Below are positions 54,481 to 63,835 of a stretch of DNA of 64,000 nt, piece by piece. The position numbers were made by a program, and so were the translations under genes. The DNA is from Odontocerum albicorne (taxonomy: Eukaryota > Arthropoda > Insecta > Trichoptera > Odontoceridae). The stretch spans positions 33,220,043 through 33,284,042 of the forward strand of contig OX463849.1 of assembly GCA_949825065.1 (NCBI GenBank), given 5' to 3'. The notes under the pieces are model-generated. The model did not search any database, was not told the origin of the DNA, and was given only the letters and a program-made list of their open reading frames with translations. Position 1 is the first letter of the stretch, and every line of letters starts with the position of its first letter.

Positions 54481-54568
54481 TCTGAGATGCGACAGTTCTG
54501 AACAATAGTGTATCGACATTTTCTGAGATGCGACAGTGCTGAACAATAGTGTACTCGTATTGACATTC
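54481..54568. repeat. 41-bp tandem duplication, second copy with a 6-bp insertion
   Basis: Copies start at 54481 and 54522 ('tctgagatgcgacag', then 'gaacaatagtgta'). They are nearly identical. Confidence 0.95.
54552..54559 (+). other. TACTCGTA octamer = clean 6-bp insertion in one of two tandem copies
   Basis: Copy 1 reads gaacaatagtgtatcgacatt; copy 2 reads gaacaatagtgta, CTCGTA, ttgacatt. Removing CTCGTA restores equal length with one substitution. Sixth validated case and the clearest. Confidence 0.97.
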
Positions 54569-54837
54569 CTGTTGTTATTTCTATGGAAATTCATTCATAA
54601 AAGTGATGAGTTAAAATTTTATTTTTAAGTGAATTATTACTATTTTTTTGTATATTTTTAATCACGGAGTTGTGTTATTTCTGCCCACCCCTCTTAGAGA
54701 CGTGGCGTGAAGGTATTTATTGTTTGTTTATAACTTTATAAATATATTTTGTATAATATCATGTTTTTTTTTTGTAAAACATGTGTAGTCGCGATTTTAG
54801 TTAATGTTTAGTCCAGTACACTTTATAATATAATATG
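54569..54837. other. AT-rich spacer
   Basis: No feature recognised. Confidence 0.4.
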
Positions 54838-55135
54838 TAAAAAATAAAAATAGGCACCTACTTACAACAACCCTAACTCTAAGGCACCTACTTACAACAT
54901 AACTAAGACTGAAAATAAAAATAGACACCTACTTACAACACACCTAAGATCAAAAATAAAATTAGGCACCTGCTTACAAGTCAAAGACCAAAAATAAAAA
55001 TATGCACCCACTGACAACATACCTAATGTCAAAAATAAAAATAGACAACTTTTTGCAACATACCTAACTCAAATGCACGTACTTACAGCATACCTTAGAT
55101 CAAAAATGAAAATACCTGCTTACAACATACCCAAC
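54838..55135. repeat. Degenerate tandem repeat, about seven units of ~40-50 bp
   Basis: Units contain 'aaaaataaaaataggcacc' and 'tacttacaacatacctaa'. Unit length varies. Confidence 0.85.
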
Positions 55136-55214
55136 ATATTGAAGTCCTACGAACTACACTACATACCACTTATTTCACACACTCATCGAGTATTCTATTG
55201 ACATTATGTCTAAA

Positions 55215-55745
55215 CTTAATAAGCACTCTTAAATCTGCTAAGATGATAATCCACAATAGGATTTTGGTGCCAACTTTGATGTATGAGAGTGAAACGTGGA
55301 GGTAGAAAAATATAGAAAAGAGTCGAATAAATGCTGTAGAAATGCGTGCATTCAGAAAAATACATGGAATGAAAATGTATCCACAGAATAAAGAATGAAG
55401 TGATAACGGCTGAATGTGTACTTAAGACTGATATGTGTTAAGTAAAATGAATAAGAGTACATTAAGATGGTTTGGTATGTGGAATGAATGAGTGAAGAAA
55501 GAATAATAAAACATATATGCAGTGCAGATGTGAGTGGAAGGTGTACGAGAGGAAGACCAAGGAAAGTTTGGTTGGACCAAACGAATAATATTCTTAAAGA
55601 AGGAAATGTTGAAAATCAGAGATATCGTTACATGAGAAATTGTATAGATTAGGAAGAGACTAAGGATGTGTGTCGAGTTAGTATTGCACTCTGTGCTCTC
55701 TGCCTAACCACCCAGGTAAATGGAGTGATGGTATGTATGTATATT
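55215..55745 (+). mobile_element. RTE-like relic (family A), most complete copy
   Basis: In broken frames: LMYESETW, SRINAVEMRAFRKIHG, AECVLKTDM, STLRWFG, SGRCTRGRPRKVWLDQ, NILKEGNVENQRYR and the end 'tctctgcctaaccaccc' plus a (GTAT)n tail. This layout defines family A: YGSETW, NAVEMRAL, RWFGHVERM, RGRPRKVWLDQ, NVEEAK, then the 3' end. Confidence 0.88.
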
Positions 55746-56261
55746 TTTTATCTTTGACCTAAGATAGTTCTTAATACATTTAAATATGCTACAACTGTAG
55801 TAGCTACTGGTTCTCGACATCAGAAATTCTCAATTATTATTTTTTATACATTCAACAAAGCTCTAATTATGTGCCCCAATCAGGGCTACTACCACTCTCG
55901 CTCATTGTTACGTCCCTGTGTAACGGATGTGCCAATGACTTAATGCTGAAATGACATAACTCAAGAAGTGTAAAGCCTTTGTTGCAGCCGCACATGCCAA
56001 GTATAGAAGATGACATATTACCTGTTTACTTTGTACACACAGTTTAACATTGGGTCGACTGCGTAATTACTTGATTACCAGTCATTGTATACAAAGTCAC
56101 CCGATATACGGGATCACTTGCATTAATTACAATCGGCTGCAACGGATAAAACCTGAGTAAGTTAGCACGTCAGCCAGTTTCTAAGGAAAAAAAATACGTT
56201 TTTAATATTATAATGCTTTGTCTGAAAATAAAATGCATCAATAGTACATAAATATATTATT
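55746..56261. other. No recognisable gene
   Basis: Slightly GC-richer at 55860-56160; no motif identified. Confidence 0.4.
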
Positions 56262-56404
56262 TATAGTTAATGCATTAACATTGTGGAGGTTTAAAGACGT
56301 TGTAATTTGTTTTATCAAACACTCTTTATTCAAAGCCTCGAAACCGGCAGGGTTATACCGTTACAAAAAGTGGAATAAACAGTTTTTGATAAAACAAATT
56401 ACAA
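56262..56404. repeat. Fold-back element (family P), centre deleted
   Basis: Both outer arms are present ('attaacattgtggaggttta' and 'tggaataaacagtttttgat') but the middle of the left arm is missing, joining 'ctctttattc' to 'aaagcctcgaaaccgg'. Confidence 0.85.
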
Positions 56405-56790
56405 AATACATACTTATCACCTCGACTTGTCCCTTGGGGAGTATGTAGAGAGGGCAGATCTCCAAACTTTTCTATCCAAGCACACAACTTTTGCCTCTTC
56501 CATATTCATACATCTTACGAGTATATTATTCATATTTATCACATTACTTGCTTCCAAAATCTGGTCCATTTGATCCAGTCACGTTTTCTCGGTCTACCGC
56601 TTCCACGCACACCTTGAACTTCTGACTTGTATACTCGTTTAGACATTATTTCGTCATTTATTATCTCAACATATCCAAGCCATCTTAAATCTTTATTATT
56701 TATCTTACTTAAAACATCAATTTTATCCTTGCGTTCAGTTCAGTAGTCTTCATTGCGTTTTCTTTCAAACATTGAGCATCGGGCCCTGAA
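56405..56790 (-). mobile_element. RTE-like relic (family A variant)
   Basis: The minus strand reads MNMEEAKVVCLDRKVWRSAL and a RQTEKT-LDQMDQI block, the same variant as 36.23-36.52 kb. TACGAGTA at 56516-56523 interrupts it. Confidence 0.75.
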
Positions 56791-57505
56791 CATAGCTAAT
56801 TTACATCTTAAACCCATTCTCTGGCACTATCATCGAGAGGAAGGGAAGATGTAGACTCAGTAGAGATACATGACACGCATGGCAACTGATCAAATGTTCA
56901 TCATCCCTAGAGTTAAAACATCTTTTGTCCAAAAGCAATATGCCTATATAGCTCCCATGATATACAATGGGGTGCCGAATTCAATAAAAGCAAAGGGAGG
57001 AAAACAATTTAAGCAGTCGATCGGAGCGTGGTTGTTATTGCGACAGAAGTTTGAGTACTTGGGCTTGCAAGAAAACTGACTTGTGGAAAAGGTTTGTGTA
57101 AGCTCTTGAGTACGGTATTTTTTGTTATTTTATTTATGATTATGTTTTTTATTGTTTCATATTTTTATGATTATGTGCGGTACATTACGGGGGGAATGTT
57201 TTTTGTATGTCTGGAGTGATGAAGTGTGAGGAGTTTGATTTCGCATGATGTATACATGTATAATTAAGTGTCACTGTTTGTCAGGTTGATGAGAATGTGC
57301 AACGGATTTTTTTTATATAATCAAAAATCGGAAAGAAGTATCAATTTATTTTTTCATGCTATATGTCCTCAGTGAGATACAGGCAAAAGCCTAGTTTACT
57401 AGGGACACGACAAATGAAAGGCAACAAACCCAAATCCATTAAAATTGTGTGTCCAAATAAAAATTACCTCTTGTTTTTTTACAAATGATGTGTAAAATAA
57501 ATAAA
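56785..57505 (+). mobile_element. CR1-like LINE 3' end (family K), best copy
   Basis: The frame 56870-57079 reads RVKTSFVQKQYAYIAPMIYN, GVPNSIKAKGGKQFKQSIGA, then WLL and a stop. This is the FG-RSF-Y-GP-YN-LP-IK C-terminus of CR1-like reverse transcriptases. The 3' UTR follows uninterrupted and ends 'tgtgtaaaataaataaattg'. This copy shows the empty site of the Jockey insertion at 41.08 kb. Confidence 0.85.
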
Positions 57506-58137
57506 TTGACACTCCCAAAATTCTTCTTATTGCACGCATCTCCACAGCATTAATCGTAAATTATTGAATCTCCTTGAAATTTTGCAATAATTGAAACTGA
57601 CCGATTAAAAATTCCCATATGACATAGAAGATTACGAAATGAAAAATGTAAACCAGAAAATTGTTAAAATAAAATTATTTCTCATTCGTATGATATTCTA
57701 CTATCTGAATTTGCAATGCGAACATGTTGAAGAGAATGGCTGGAAGACCACGTTATCTTCGGCCCCATTGATCCAGCTTGTCAACACACGACGACGATCA
57801 TGTCTAGCGTGTGCGAGAATCGATATTAGAAAACTCTTTTACCAGACTAAAAACCTATTTAAAAATATCGGGTGATGCAAACATTTTTAAAAGCGTGGCA
57901 GAGAGATAATACTGTCTATAATCCCTGTTGTCAAGCGCTGTTTTATTGGGCAACTATTATTATATTAACACTTGGGAATCATCAAAACAGCAGATACAAG
58001 AACCCACAGAATGCAGGAGCAGTCAAACCATCTACCAAAAGCAGATTCATTATGTTATTTATTTTAAGCAAGAAATCTAAAATGTTCAGTTCCACATCTT
58101 ATCATTATTCTAGTTCGATTGCCTTTTCTAATAGAAA
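57506..58137. other. No recognisable gene
   Basis: Two plus frames (57639-57875, 57872-58234) overlap by four bases but have no motif, and the second runs into a SINE. Confidence 0.35.
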
Positions 58138-58225
58138 ACATGATGACCTCTATGATCTAGTTGGTAAGACCTTTAACTTCCACCAGATGGTTTCGAGTTT
58201 GATTCCTGATGGTACCAAAAGTAAT
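58138..58225 (+). mobile_element. SINE S1, head only
   Basis: 'atgacctctatgatctagtt', 'ggtaagacctttaacttcc' and B-box 'gagtttgattcctgatgg'. Confidence 0.7.
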
Positions 58226-58329
58226 AAAGGGTGATTGTGTGATAAAAGAATTCGTTTGGTAATAATACTAATATACAACAGACGTTTGCAAGTGCCATGT
58301 GGAGGTTGATTAATTTGGATGTGGGGCTC

Positions 58330-58735
58330 GACTAAATGTGTTGAAGACAATGTTGTCTTCCGGTCACGCTCTTTTATATGTCCTAATCACCAGATCATAT
58401 TTGCTGAAGGATACTAGAAACATTTATAATCGTTAAGTTGATTATACTACTGTTAAAATAAATTACTGTTAAAGAGTCTTTTCCAATAAACGGTCCTAAG
58501 CCCGAAGACTTAAATAACGTAGCTGAAAACAATGTTGTCTACCGGCCACGCTTTTTAATATATCCGAATCAGTAATTCAAATTTGTAGAAGGGTACCAAA
58601 TGTATAAATAATCATGGAGTTAATTATTAAATTAATAAAAGCTGAAAACAACGTTGTGTTCCAGCCACGATCTTCAATATGTCCGAAACAACGGTTTGAA
58701 TTTGTTGATGAGTTCCATATGACGATTGAATGAAC
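58330..58735. repeat. Tandem repeat, three units of ~120-150 bp
   Basis: Units start at 'ttgaagacaatgttgtcttc', 'gctgaaaacaatgttgtcta' and 'gctgaaaacaacgttgtgtt', each followed by a 'ggccacgctttttaatat' type phrase and a 'gtccgaa' phrase. Confidence 0.85.
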
Positions 58736-58759
58736 CTATAATCTAATATAGTTCATATT

Positions 58760-58978
58760 CCTTCGTTAGAGCGCCGTTGAGGAGAGTAGTCCTTCGTTAG
58801 AGGGTCATTGATGAGAGTCTGCTCTCTAAATGGGGCTAAATAATATAGCTCAATCCTTCGTTAGAGCGCCCTTGAGAAGAGTCTGCTCTCTAAACGGGGC
58901 TAAATAATATAGCTCATAGTCCTTCGTTAGAGCGCCCTTGAGGAGAGTCTGCTCTCTAAACGGGGCTCAATAATTTGT
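58760..58978. repeat. Tandem repeat, three to four units of ~78 bp
   Basis: Units contain 'ccttcgttagagcgccc', 'ttgaggagagtctgctctc', 'taaacggggctaaataatat'. The core is also scattered singly near 0.2, 26.1, 44.35 and 46.57 kb. Confidence 0.92.
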
Positions 58979-59455
58979 TCTTTTATTATTATAATTACTC
59001 GAATATCATCACTCGTTTTATTCCTGTTTCATTTGTTGACGCAAAGAAATAATGGTTGTGGCGTCATTCAATCAAGAAAATGACACGTAGGATAATTACT
59101 GGTTGGAGGGTGCTATTATTAAACCATTAGTGCTGGCTGGCGCTGTGTCGATATGCGCATTTTAATTTCATTATTATTAAAACAATTTCTGATAAACGAT
59201 CCCCCGGGCGGTACTGCGCTAGGTATCAGAAAGCCCTGAGCTTGGGTTTAGTAAACCGATAATTACCTCATGGGCTCCTGGTAATTGAAATCGGCATTCA
59301 GTGACAGTTGTTGTAACAACATGCTGTTTGTTAAATTTTGTTACGTAAACCCACACCGACAAACAAAACTAAGTATGTGGGTGATTTATTTATTGGCTTC
59401 TCTGATATAGTGACATCAAATGATAGATTTGTATACAAAAAATAAGGAATGTCAA
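58979..59455. other. No recognisable gene
   Basis: A patch with balanced composition at 59180-59310 could not be assigned. Confidence 0.4.
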
Positions 59456-59459
59456 TGAA

Positions 59460-59580
59460 TGGAAGAAACCGGAATGAAGAAATTAGAAATGAATACGTGG
59501 ATAAAATTAATGTTTTAAGTAAGCTGAAGAAAGGAGCTTTATGATGGTTTGGAAACGTAGAAATAATGAATGACTAAACG
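59460..59580 (+). mobile_element. RTE-like relic (family A)
   Basis: Reads RNEYVDKINVLSKLKKGAL and WFGNVEIMND, the family's RIRNE...LRWFGHVERMN blocks. Confidence 0.65.
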
Positions 59581-59609
59581 ATTGTTCAAGTCAGAAAACC
59601 CTTTTTTGG

Positions 59610-59747
59610 AAGTATTATCAAAATGTATGATTATATATAAAACACTGCACACTTTCCACCTAAAGCCGAATGTGTTATACACATTAGGGGATCTAAAAAG
59701 GTTTAATTGTAGTTCGTCTTCCTTGGCAATGCTACCGCATATACATA
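59610..59747 (+). mobile_element. CR1/L2-like LINE 3' end (family L)
   Basis: 'cacctaaagccgaatgtgtt' and 'gggatctaaaaaggtttaat' match the 15.69- and 50.63-kb ends. The mariner sits at its downstream side. Confidence 0.65.
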
Positions 59748-59749
59748 TA

Positions 59750-59775
59750 CGAGGGTTGCTACTTAAGTTTTGAGA
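59750..59775 (+). repeat. Mariner left TIR
   Basis: 26 bp, exact complement of 61015-61040. Confidence 0.95.
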
Positions 59776-59922
59776 TATGGCAACACCAGTGTAGATACGT
59801 CAAATCTGACATCAGCATCGTAAAGTTTGACGTTTTTAATGGTATACGTGCTCAGAAAGTTTTTTCATACGCGTGATATTTGTGTTGTTTACAGTGACTT
59901 GAAAAATTCATCTCGGCCAAAA

Positions 59923-60975
59923 ATGGAATTAAATCGTGAACTTTTTCGTGCGATGATTTTCAACGTGGACTAACTCAACAACAGTGTGCCGATCAACTCG
60001 CTTCGACTTTTGGTGATGAAGCACCATCCCGGGCCACTGTGTTTCGCTGATTTTCTGAATTCAATCAAGATCGTAGTTTGCTCTACGATGAATTTCGTGA
60101 AGGTCATCCAAAATCGGTTGTTGTGCCAGAAAACATCAATGCTGTGCGTAAACTGATATTGCAAGATCGTTATGTGATAAGTCACGATAAGTCGTGAGAT
60201 TGAGGCATGCTTGGGCATTAGTTCCACTTGCATACATTCAATATTGCATGAACATTTGGCCGTCAAAAAGATTTGTTCGCGTTGGATACCGCATAATTTG
60301 ACAATCTCTCAAAAAAAGGCTCGTGTCGATTGGTCCAAAGAAATGTTGAAAAAATTCGATCGCGGTGCTTCAAAAGACGTCTATAAGATTGTGACAGGCA
60401 ACGAATCATGGATATATGCATATGGGCAAGAAAGTAAACAGCAGTCGACTGTATGGGTCTTTTAAGACGAGCCAAATCCAAAAAAAATGGTTCCCGCACG
60501 AAGCACTTGGAAACAAATGGTGGCTTGTTTCTTCGGTATAAATGGTCATGTCGCAATAGTACCTTTAGTGGAATGTCGTATGGTCAATTCTGAATGATAC
60601 ACTAACATTTGTTTGCCAGAAGTGTTCGAAGAAATGAGGGAAACCAACCGCTGAAGACGTATCATTTTTGACCACGACAATGCGAGCTCTCACACATCGG
60701 CTCAAACAAGTGACTTTTTGAGCACTCAAAACATCGAATTGATGGGTAATCCGCCGTACAGCCCTGATTTGGCACCCAATGACTTCTTTTTATTCCCGAA
60801 CATCAAAAATAAATTGCGAGGTCAACGTTTTTCGACGCCTGAAGAAGCGGTCGATGCGTTCAAAACACATGTTTTGAAGTTACCTCATTCGGAGTGGAAA
60901 AAGTGCTTCGAAAATTGGTTCAAACGCATGCAAAAGTGTATTGACCTTCATGAAGAGTATTTTGAAAAACGATAA
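59923..60975 (+). pseudogene. Mariner transposase, multiply disrupted
   Basis: Catalyses cut-and-paste at TA dinucleotides. Recognisable from the ATG at 59923 (MELNRELFRAMIF) to the stop at 60973. Visible parts: N-terminal helix-turn-helix region, WIPHNLT linker (about 60283-60303), TGNESW, FDHDNASSH, YSPDLAPNDFF. Defects: ~10-bp deletion near 59957 with frame change; stops at 60048, 60463, 60595 and 60652; an extra segment and frame change near 60177-60195. The first catalytic aspartate is Asn (AAC at 60400-60402). The second (60676-60678) and third (60781-60783) are present with the D34D spacing. The intact length would be near the family's ~350 aa. Confidence 0.95.
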
Positions 60976-61014
60976 AGCCATTTTCGATGATAAATATTTG
61001 TTTTTACTTGTATG

Positions 61015-61040
61015 TCTCAAAACTTAAGTAGCAACCCTCG
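61015..61040 (-). repeat. Mariner right TIR
   Basis: Exact complement of the left TIR, followed by TA at 61041-61042. Confidence 0.95.
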
Positions 61041-61109
61041 TACACCGCTGTCTAACGCACGAGAGTATTGTTATCAGACAAACTATTTTACCAGAGTGGG
61101 AACCTTTTT

Positions 61110-61210
61110 TTTTTAAATCTTTTTTAGTACTATCGGCAATCGAGACAAAACCCTCGAATAGCAATTTAGACTTTTACCAACTAGATTACATAGGTCGTCC
61201 GTACGGCTGC
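61110..61210 (-). mobile_element. SINE S1 head, minus strand, decayed
   Basis: The complement shows 'gacctatgtaatctagttgg', 'taaaagtctaaattgctatt' and a B-box-like 'gggttttgtctcgattgc'. Confidence 0.55.
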
Positions 61211-61387
61211 AAAAGCTTGAATCAGCTATCATCACAGGGCAGATGACCAAAGGTTAATTATAGACAAGTGAATTTATAAACCTTTAGAGGCCAAACCGCT
61301 TGATCGGAACAGATATAGACTGTTGGATAAAGACAACAGTGGCTGAAGAGACAGGGACATAGGGCTCTCTACTCATGCCTCAAAACT

Positions 61388-61437
61388 TTGTCAAGTACTT
61401 TAGCCTCCATCATCATGGATGCTAAAGTACTTGACAA
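61388..61437. repeat. Short hairpin, 17-bp perfect arms
   Basis: ttgtcaagtactttagc at 61388-61404 and its complement at 61421-61437, with ccat/atgg extending the stem inside. Confidence 0.9.
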
Positions 61438-61547
61438 GGTAATAATGCATCAGAAGTAAGGTATAGTAACCAAGAAATCAGAATGATTATCATTGCTTCT
61501 CCATCTTTTCTTCCATAGTCTCCTTTTATTATATTTTATATTATTTA

Positions 61548-61793
61548 TAGTTGAGACGTTAACGCTATGGAGGCATGAAGACATTGTAAATTGTGTAGTC
61601 AAACACTGTTTATTCCATTTAATATAACGGTATAGCCCTAGTGCTTTTTAGGTTTTTACTTCATCATCAGGGGAGCACAAAAACTTGTTTGTGCTCCCCT
61701 AATAATTAGATGACAACCTTTAGACAAGTAGGGTTATACCGTTATATTTAGTGGAATACACAGTTTTACTAAACAAGTAACAATCCCCTTTAA
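61548..61793. repeat. Fold-back element (family P), full palindrome
   Basis: Both arms (~120 bp) complete, diverged from each other, meeting at 'gagcacaaaaacttgtttgtgctc'. Confidence 0.88.
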
Positions 61794-61919
61794 TTTAAGA
61801 TAAATGTATTTATCCTCCATGCATTTTACAATTTATTCTTTCCGCCTGTCCAAACTATTTCAATTTCTTAGTTATATTTATGACATCATAATATTTACAA
61901 CGTTGTATTAATGTGTTTT
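61794..61919. other. AT-rich spacer
   Basis: No feature recognised. Confidence 0.4.
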
Positions 61920-62050
61920 CATTATATAAAGTTTAACTTGGTGTGTTGCCATGTGGCAATCTCTTCCAAAAAAGCAGACTAGAGTTTCACAGATTTGTGG
62001 CGGTCGCACACGCGGTTAATGACCGATGAAATGACCTTTGCATTCCTTAG
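61920..62050 (-). mobile_element. CR1-like LINE 3' end (family M)
   Basis: The complement ends 'ggaagagattgccacatggc', with upstream 'ggtcatttcatcggtcatta' and 'gtgcgaccgccac' corresponding to the family M UTR at 37.74-37.80 kb. Confidence 0.65.
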
Positions 62051-62479
62051 CAATGCAAAACATACAAGTACAAAGTCCGGTCATTCAACTCATAGCCGAT
62101 GCGGAGCTCATTCCATACTAGAGCGAGAACGCACCACACCTGTCTCGCCAGTTCCGTAAATAAATTATCACCCACATACGACATTAATCGTTTTGCGGAT
62201 GTAGAAACGAGACGGCGAGATATCATGCTCGCATTCCCGCACACACACGGGAATAGTATAAATACCTACGTTACCAATAAAATCTCTCTTTCCGCATTGC
62301 GATCTAACGAGTTTTATTTATCAACAAATCATCATCATCTCTTCCCTCTAGGACACATATCCTAAAGATTCATGCCAATTTCAAAGTGAAAGCTTACAAT
62401 GTTATTTCTGAAAATACCAAATAATTCAACTTGTCTTAAGAAAAAAATAAATTAAAACAGTAAAAATATTTTTTTTGTA
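62051..62479. other. Unassigned; balanced-composition patch 62080-62300
   Basis: Opposing frames 62099-62365 (+) and 62047-62244 (-) overlap; neither has a motif. This patch may belong to the LINE M UTR. Confidence 0.35.
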
Positions 62480-62705
62480 AATATTACCAAAGATAGCAAA
62501 AGGATAAGAATGATGGGGAAGATAAGAAAATATGAGTTATTGAGAAACGCATTTCGTCATCGAACGTTATTAACAAGTCGCTGTTTAAAGCCAATCAACA
62601 AAGACCTTATAGCAGCCGATAACTGGTTCCAGAGGCTGATGATGTAGACAGTAAAAGACGATAGAAAGAAGGAAGAGCAATGCATTGGAAATGCCATAAG
62701 GCAAT
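62480..62705 (-). mobile_element. CR1-like LINE C-terminal relic (family N)
   Basis: The minus strand reads FTVYIISLWNQLSAAIRSLL and GFKQRLVNN, the same tail type as at 33.18 kb. Confidence 0.7.
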
Positions 62706-62789
62706 TTCTTATTGAGCATAACGCAAGTTCATATTCGGAGCTACTGAATATTTTTGACGATATTTTGAGGAGTGACATTATACTAAAGA

Positions 62790-62895
62790 TATACAGACTA
62801 GAATCCATTTTTTTCAAATATAAGGGAACGAACCCGCAGCCCCCGGGCTGGAAGAGAAGATTCATCAACTAGGCCGCAAAGGTCGTCACAAGGGA
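62790..62895 (-). mobile_element. SINE S1 head, minus strand
   Basis: The complement has 'gcggcctagttgatgaat' and 'gcgggttcgttcccttatat' followed by an oligo-A spacer and body 'gattctagtctg'. Confidence 0.7.
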
Positions 62896-63325
62896 AATCC
62901 CCATTGTTGGTATAGATATCGCATGCATCCTTACATGTGGTTTGTGCACAGATTTCTGTTTCTATATTAATTGTCGTGGGAACTTTTCTACTATAACTTA
63001 TATGAAAATAACACGTGCATGTTTATTGTTAATTTGCGATTACTAAAACAAATCATTTAACTGTTCATTAAACGGGATGTTTTACTCACGCAAATAATTA
63101 ATTAAACAGCATTTGCAGAAATATTAACACAATACACCATATATAATAATTAAATTAACACTCATCGGAAACCAGTGGAAGGATTTTGCCCTGTAGAGAA
63201 AGAAGAAAAGTGAATAGTTCTGCTATTGAGGTAGTATTTTCTCAGATGAAGGAACAGTTACGAAATATATCAAAAGGTGTAAAGCGACAGGAAACAAATT
63301 CAATGGGGCACTTAAACATATACTA
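62896..63325. other. No recognisable gene
   Basis: AT-rich; ends where the next family A relic begins. Confidence 0.4.
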
Positions 63326-63835
63326 GTATACTCGAACCGAATAGTATCAAAATTTGCTAAGATAATAGTCCACAGCAGTATTTAAGTAACAACTTTGATG
63401 TATGGGAGTGAAACGTGGATGTATAAAAATACTAAAATTAGCTAAATAAATTCTGTAGAAATGCGTGCATTGAAAAGAATATAAAGGGCGACAATGTATA
63501 ACAAAATACGAGAATAATATGGAAAAACTACTCCGAGATCGTTTGGATATGTAGAACAATTAATAAAGAAAGTCTAATAGAATAAATATATATTGCAAAT
63601 GTGAGTGGAAAGTATGGTAGACTAAAATAAAAAAGTATGGTTGGATTAAGTAAATTATATTTTGAAAGAAGGAAACGTGGAAAGTCAGAAAAATCGTATG
63701 ACTTTTATGAAGTGTGTGAATGTAGAAGTTGCGAAGGATGTGCCGATATCATGATATTTCCCTGCCTACCCTGACAGGGAAATGGCATGATGGTATGTAT
63801 CTGATTAAATGGCATAATGGTATGTATATGTGACA
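63326..63835 (+). mobile_element. RTE-like relic (family A), long copy
   Basis: Plus strand: LMYGSETWMYKN, NSVEMRALKRI, LLRDRLDM, 'gtatggttggattaagtaaa', KEGNVESQKNR and MNVE-like block, then the 3' end 'ccctgacagggaaatggcat' and 'gatggtatgtat' twice. Stops present. Confidence 0.8.

Larger units (their letters stand above)
59750..61040 (+). mobile_element. Mariner transposon (mellifera-like), complete but inactive
   Basis: 1291 bp with 26-bp perfect TIRs (59750-59775, starting cgagggttgctac, and 61015-61040) and TA on both sides (59748-59749, 61041-61042). It encodes one decayed transposase. The subfamily assignment is from recall of the protein; the structural features are directly visible. 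Confidence 0.95.

Noticed and set aside
57639..58234. Two overlapping plus frames (four-base overlap) as an operon-like pair
   Set aside because: No motif, biased to AT codons, and the second runs into a SINE head; the overlap is coincidental in a eukaryotic genome.
15804..61793. Hammerhead-ribozyme-like core (ctgatga ... gaaa) in the fold-back family P
   Set aside because: Stem II would need a bulged U, and no stem I can be formed between the sequence before ctgatga and that after the cleavage position. Several copies also have ctgaaga or lose the gaaa.
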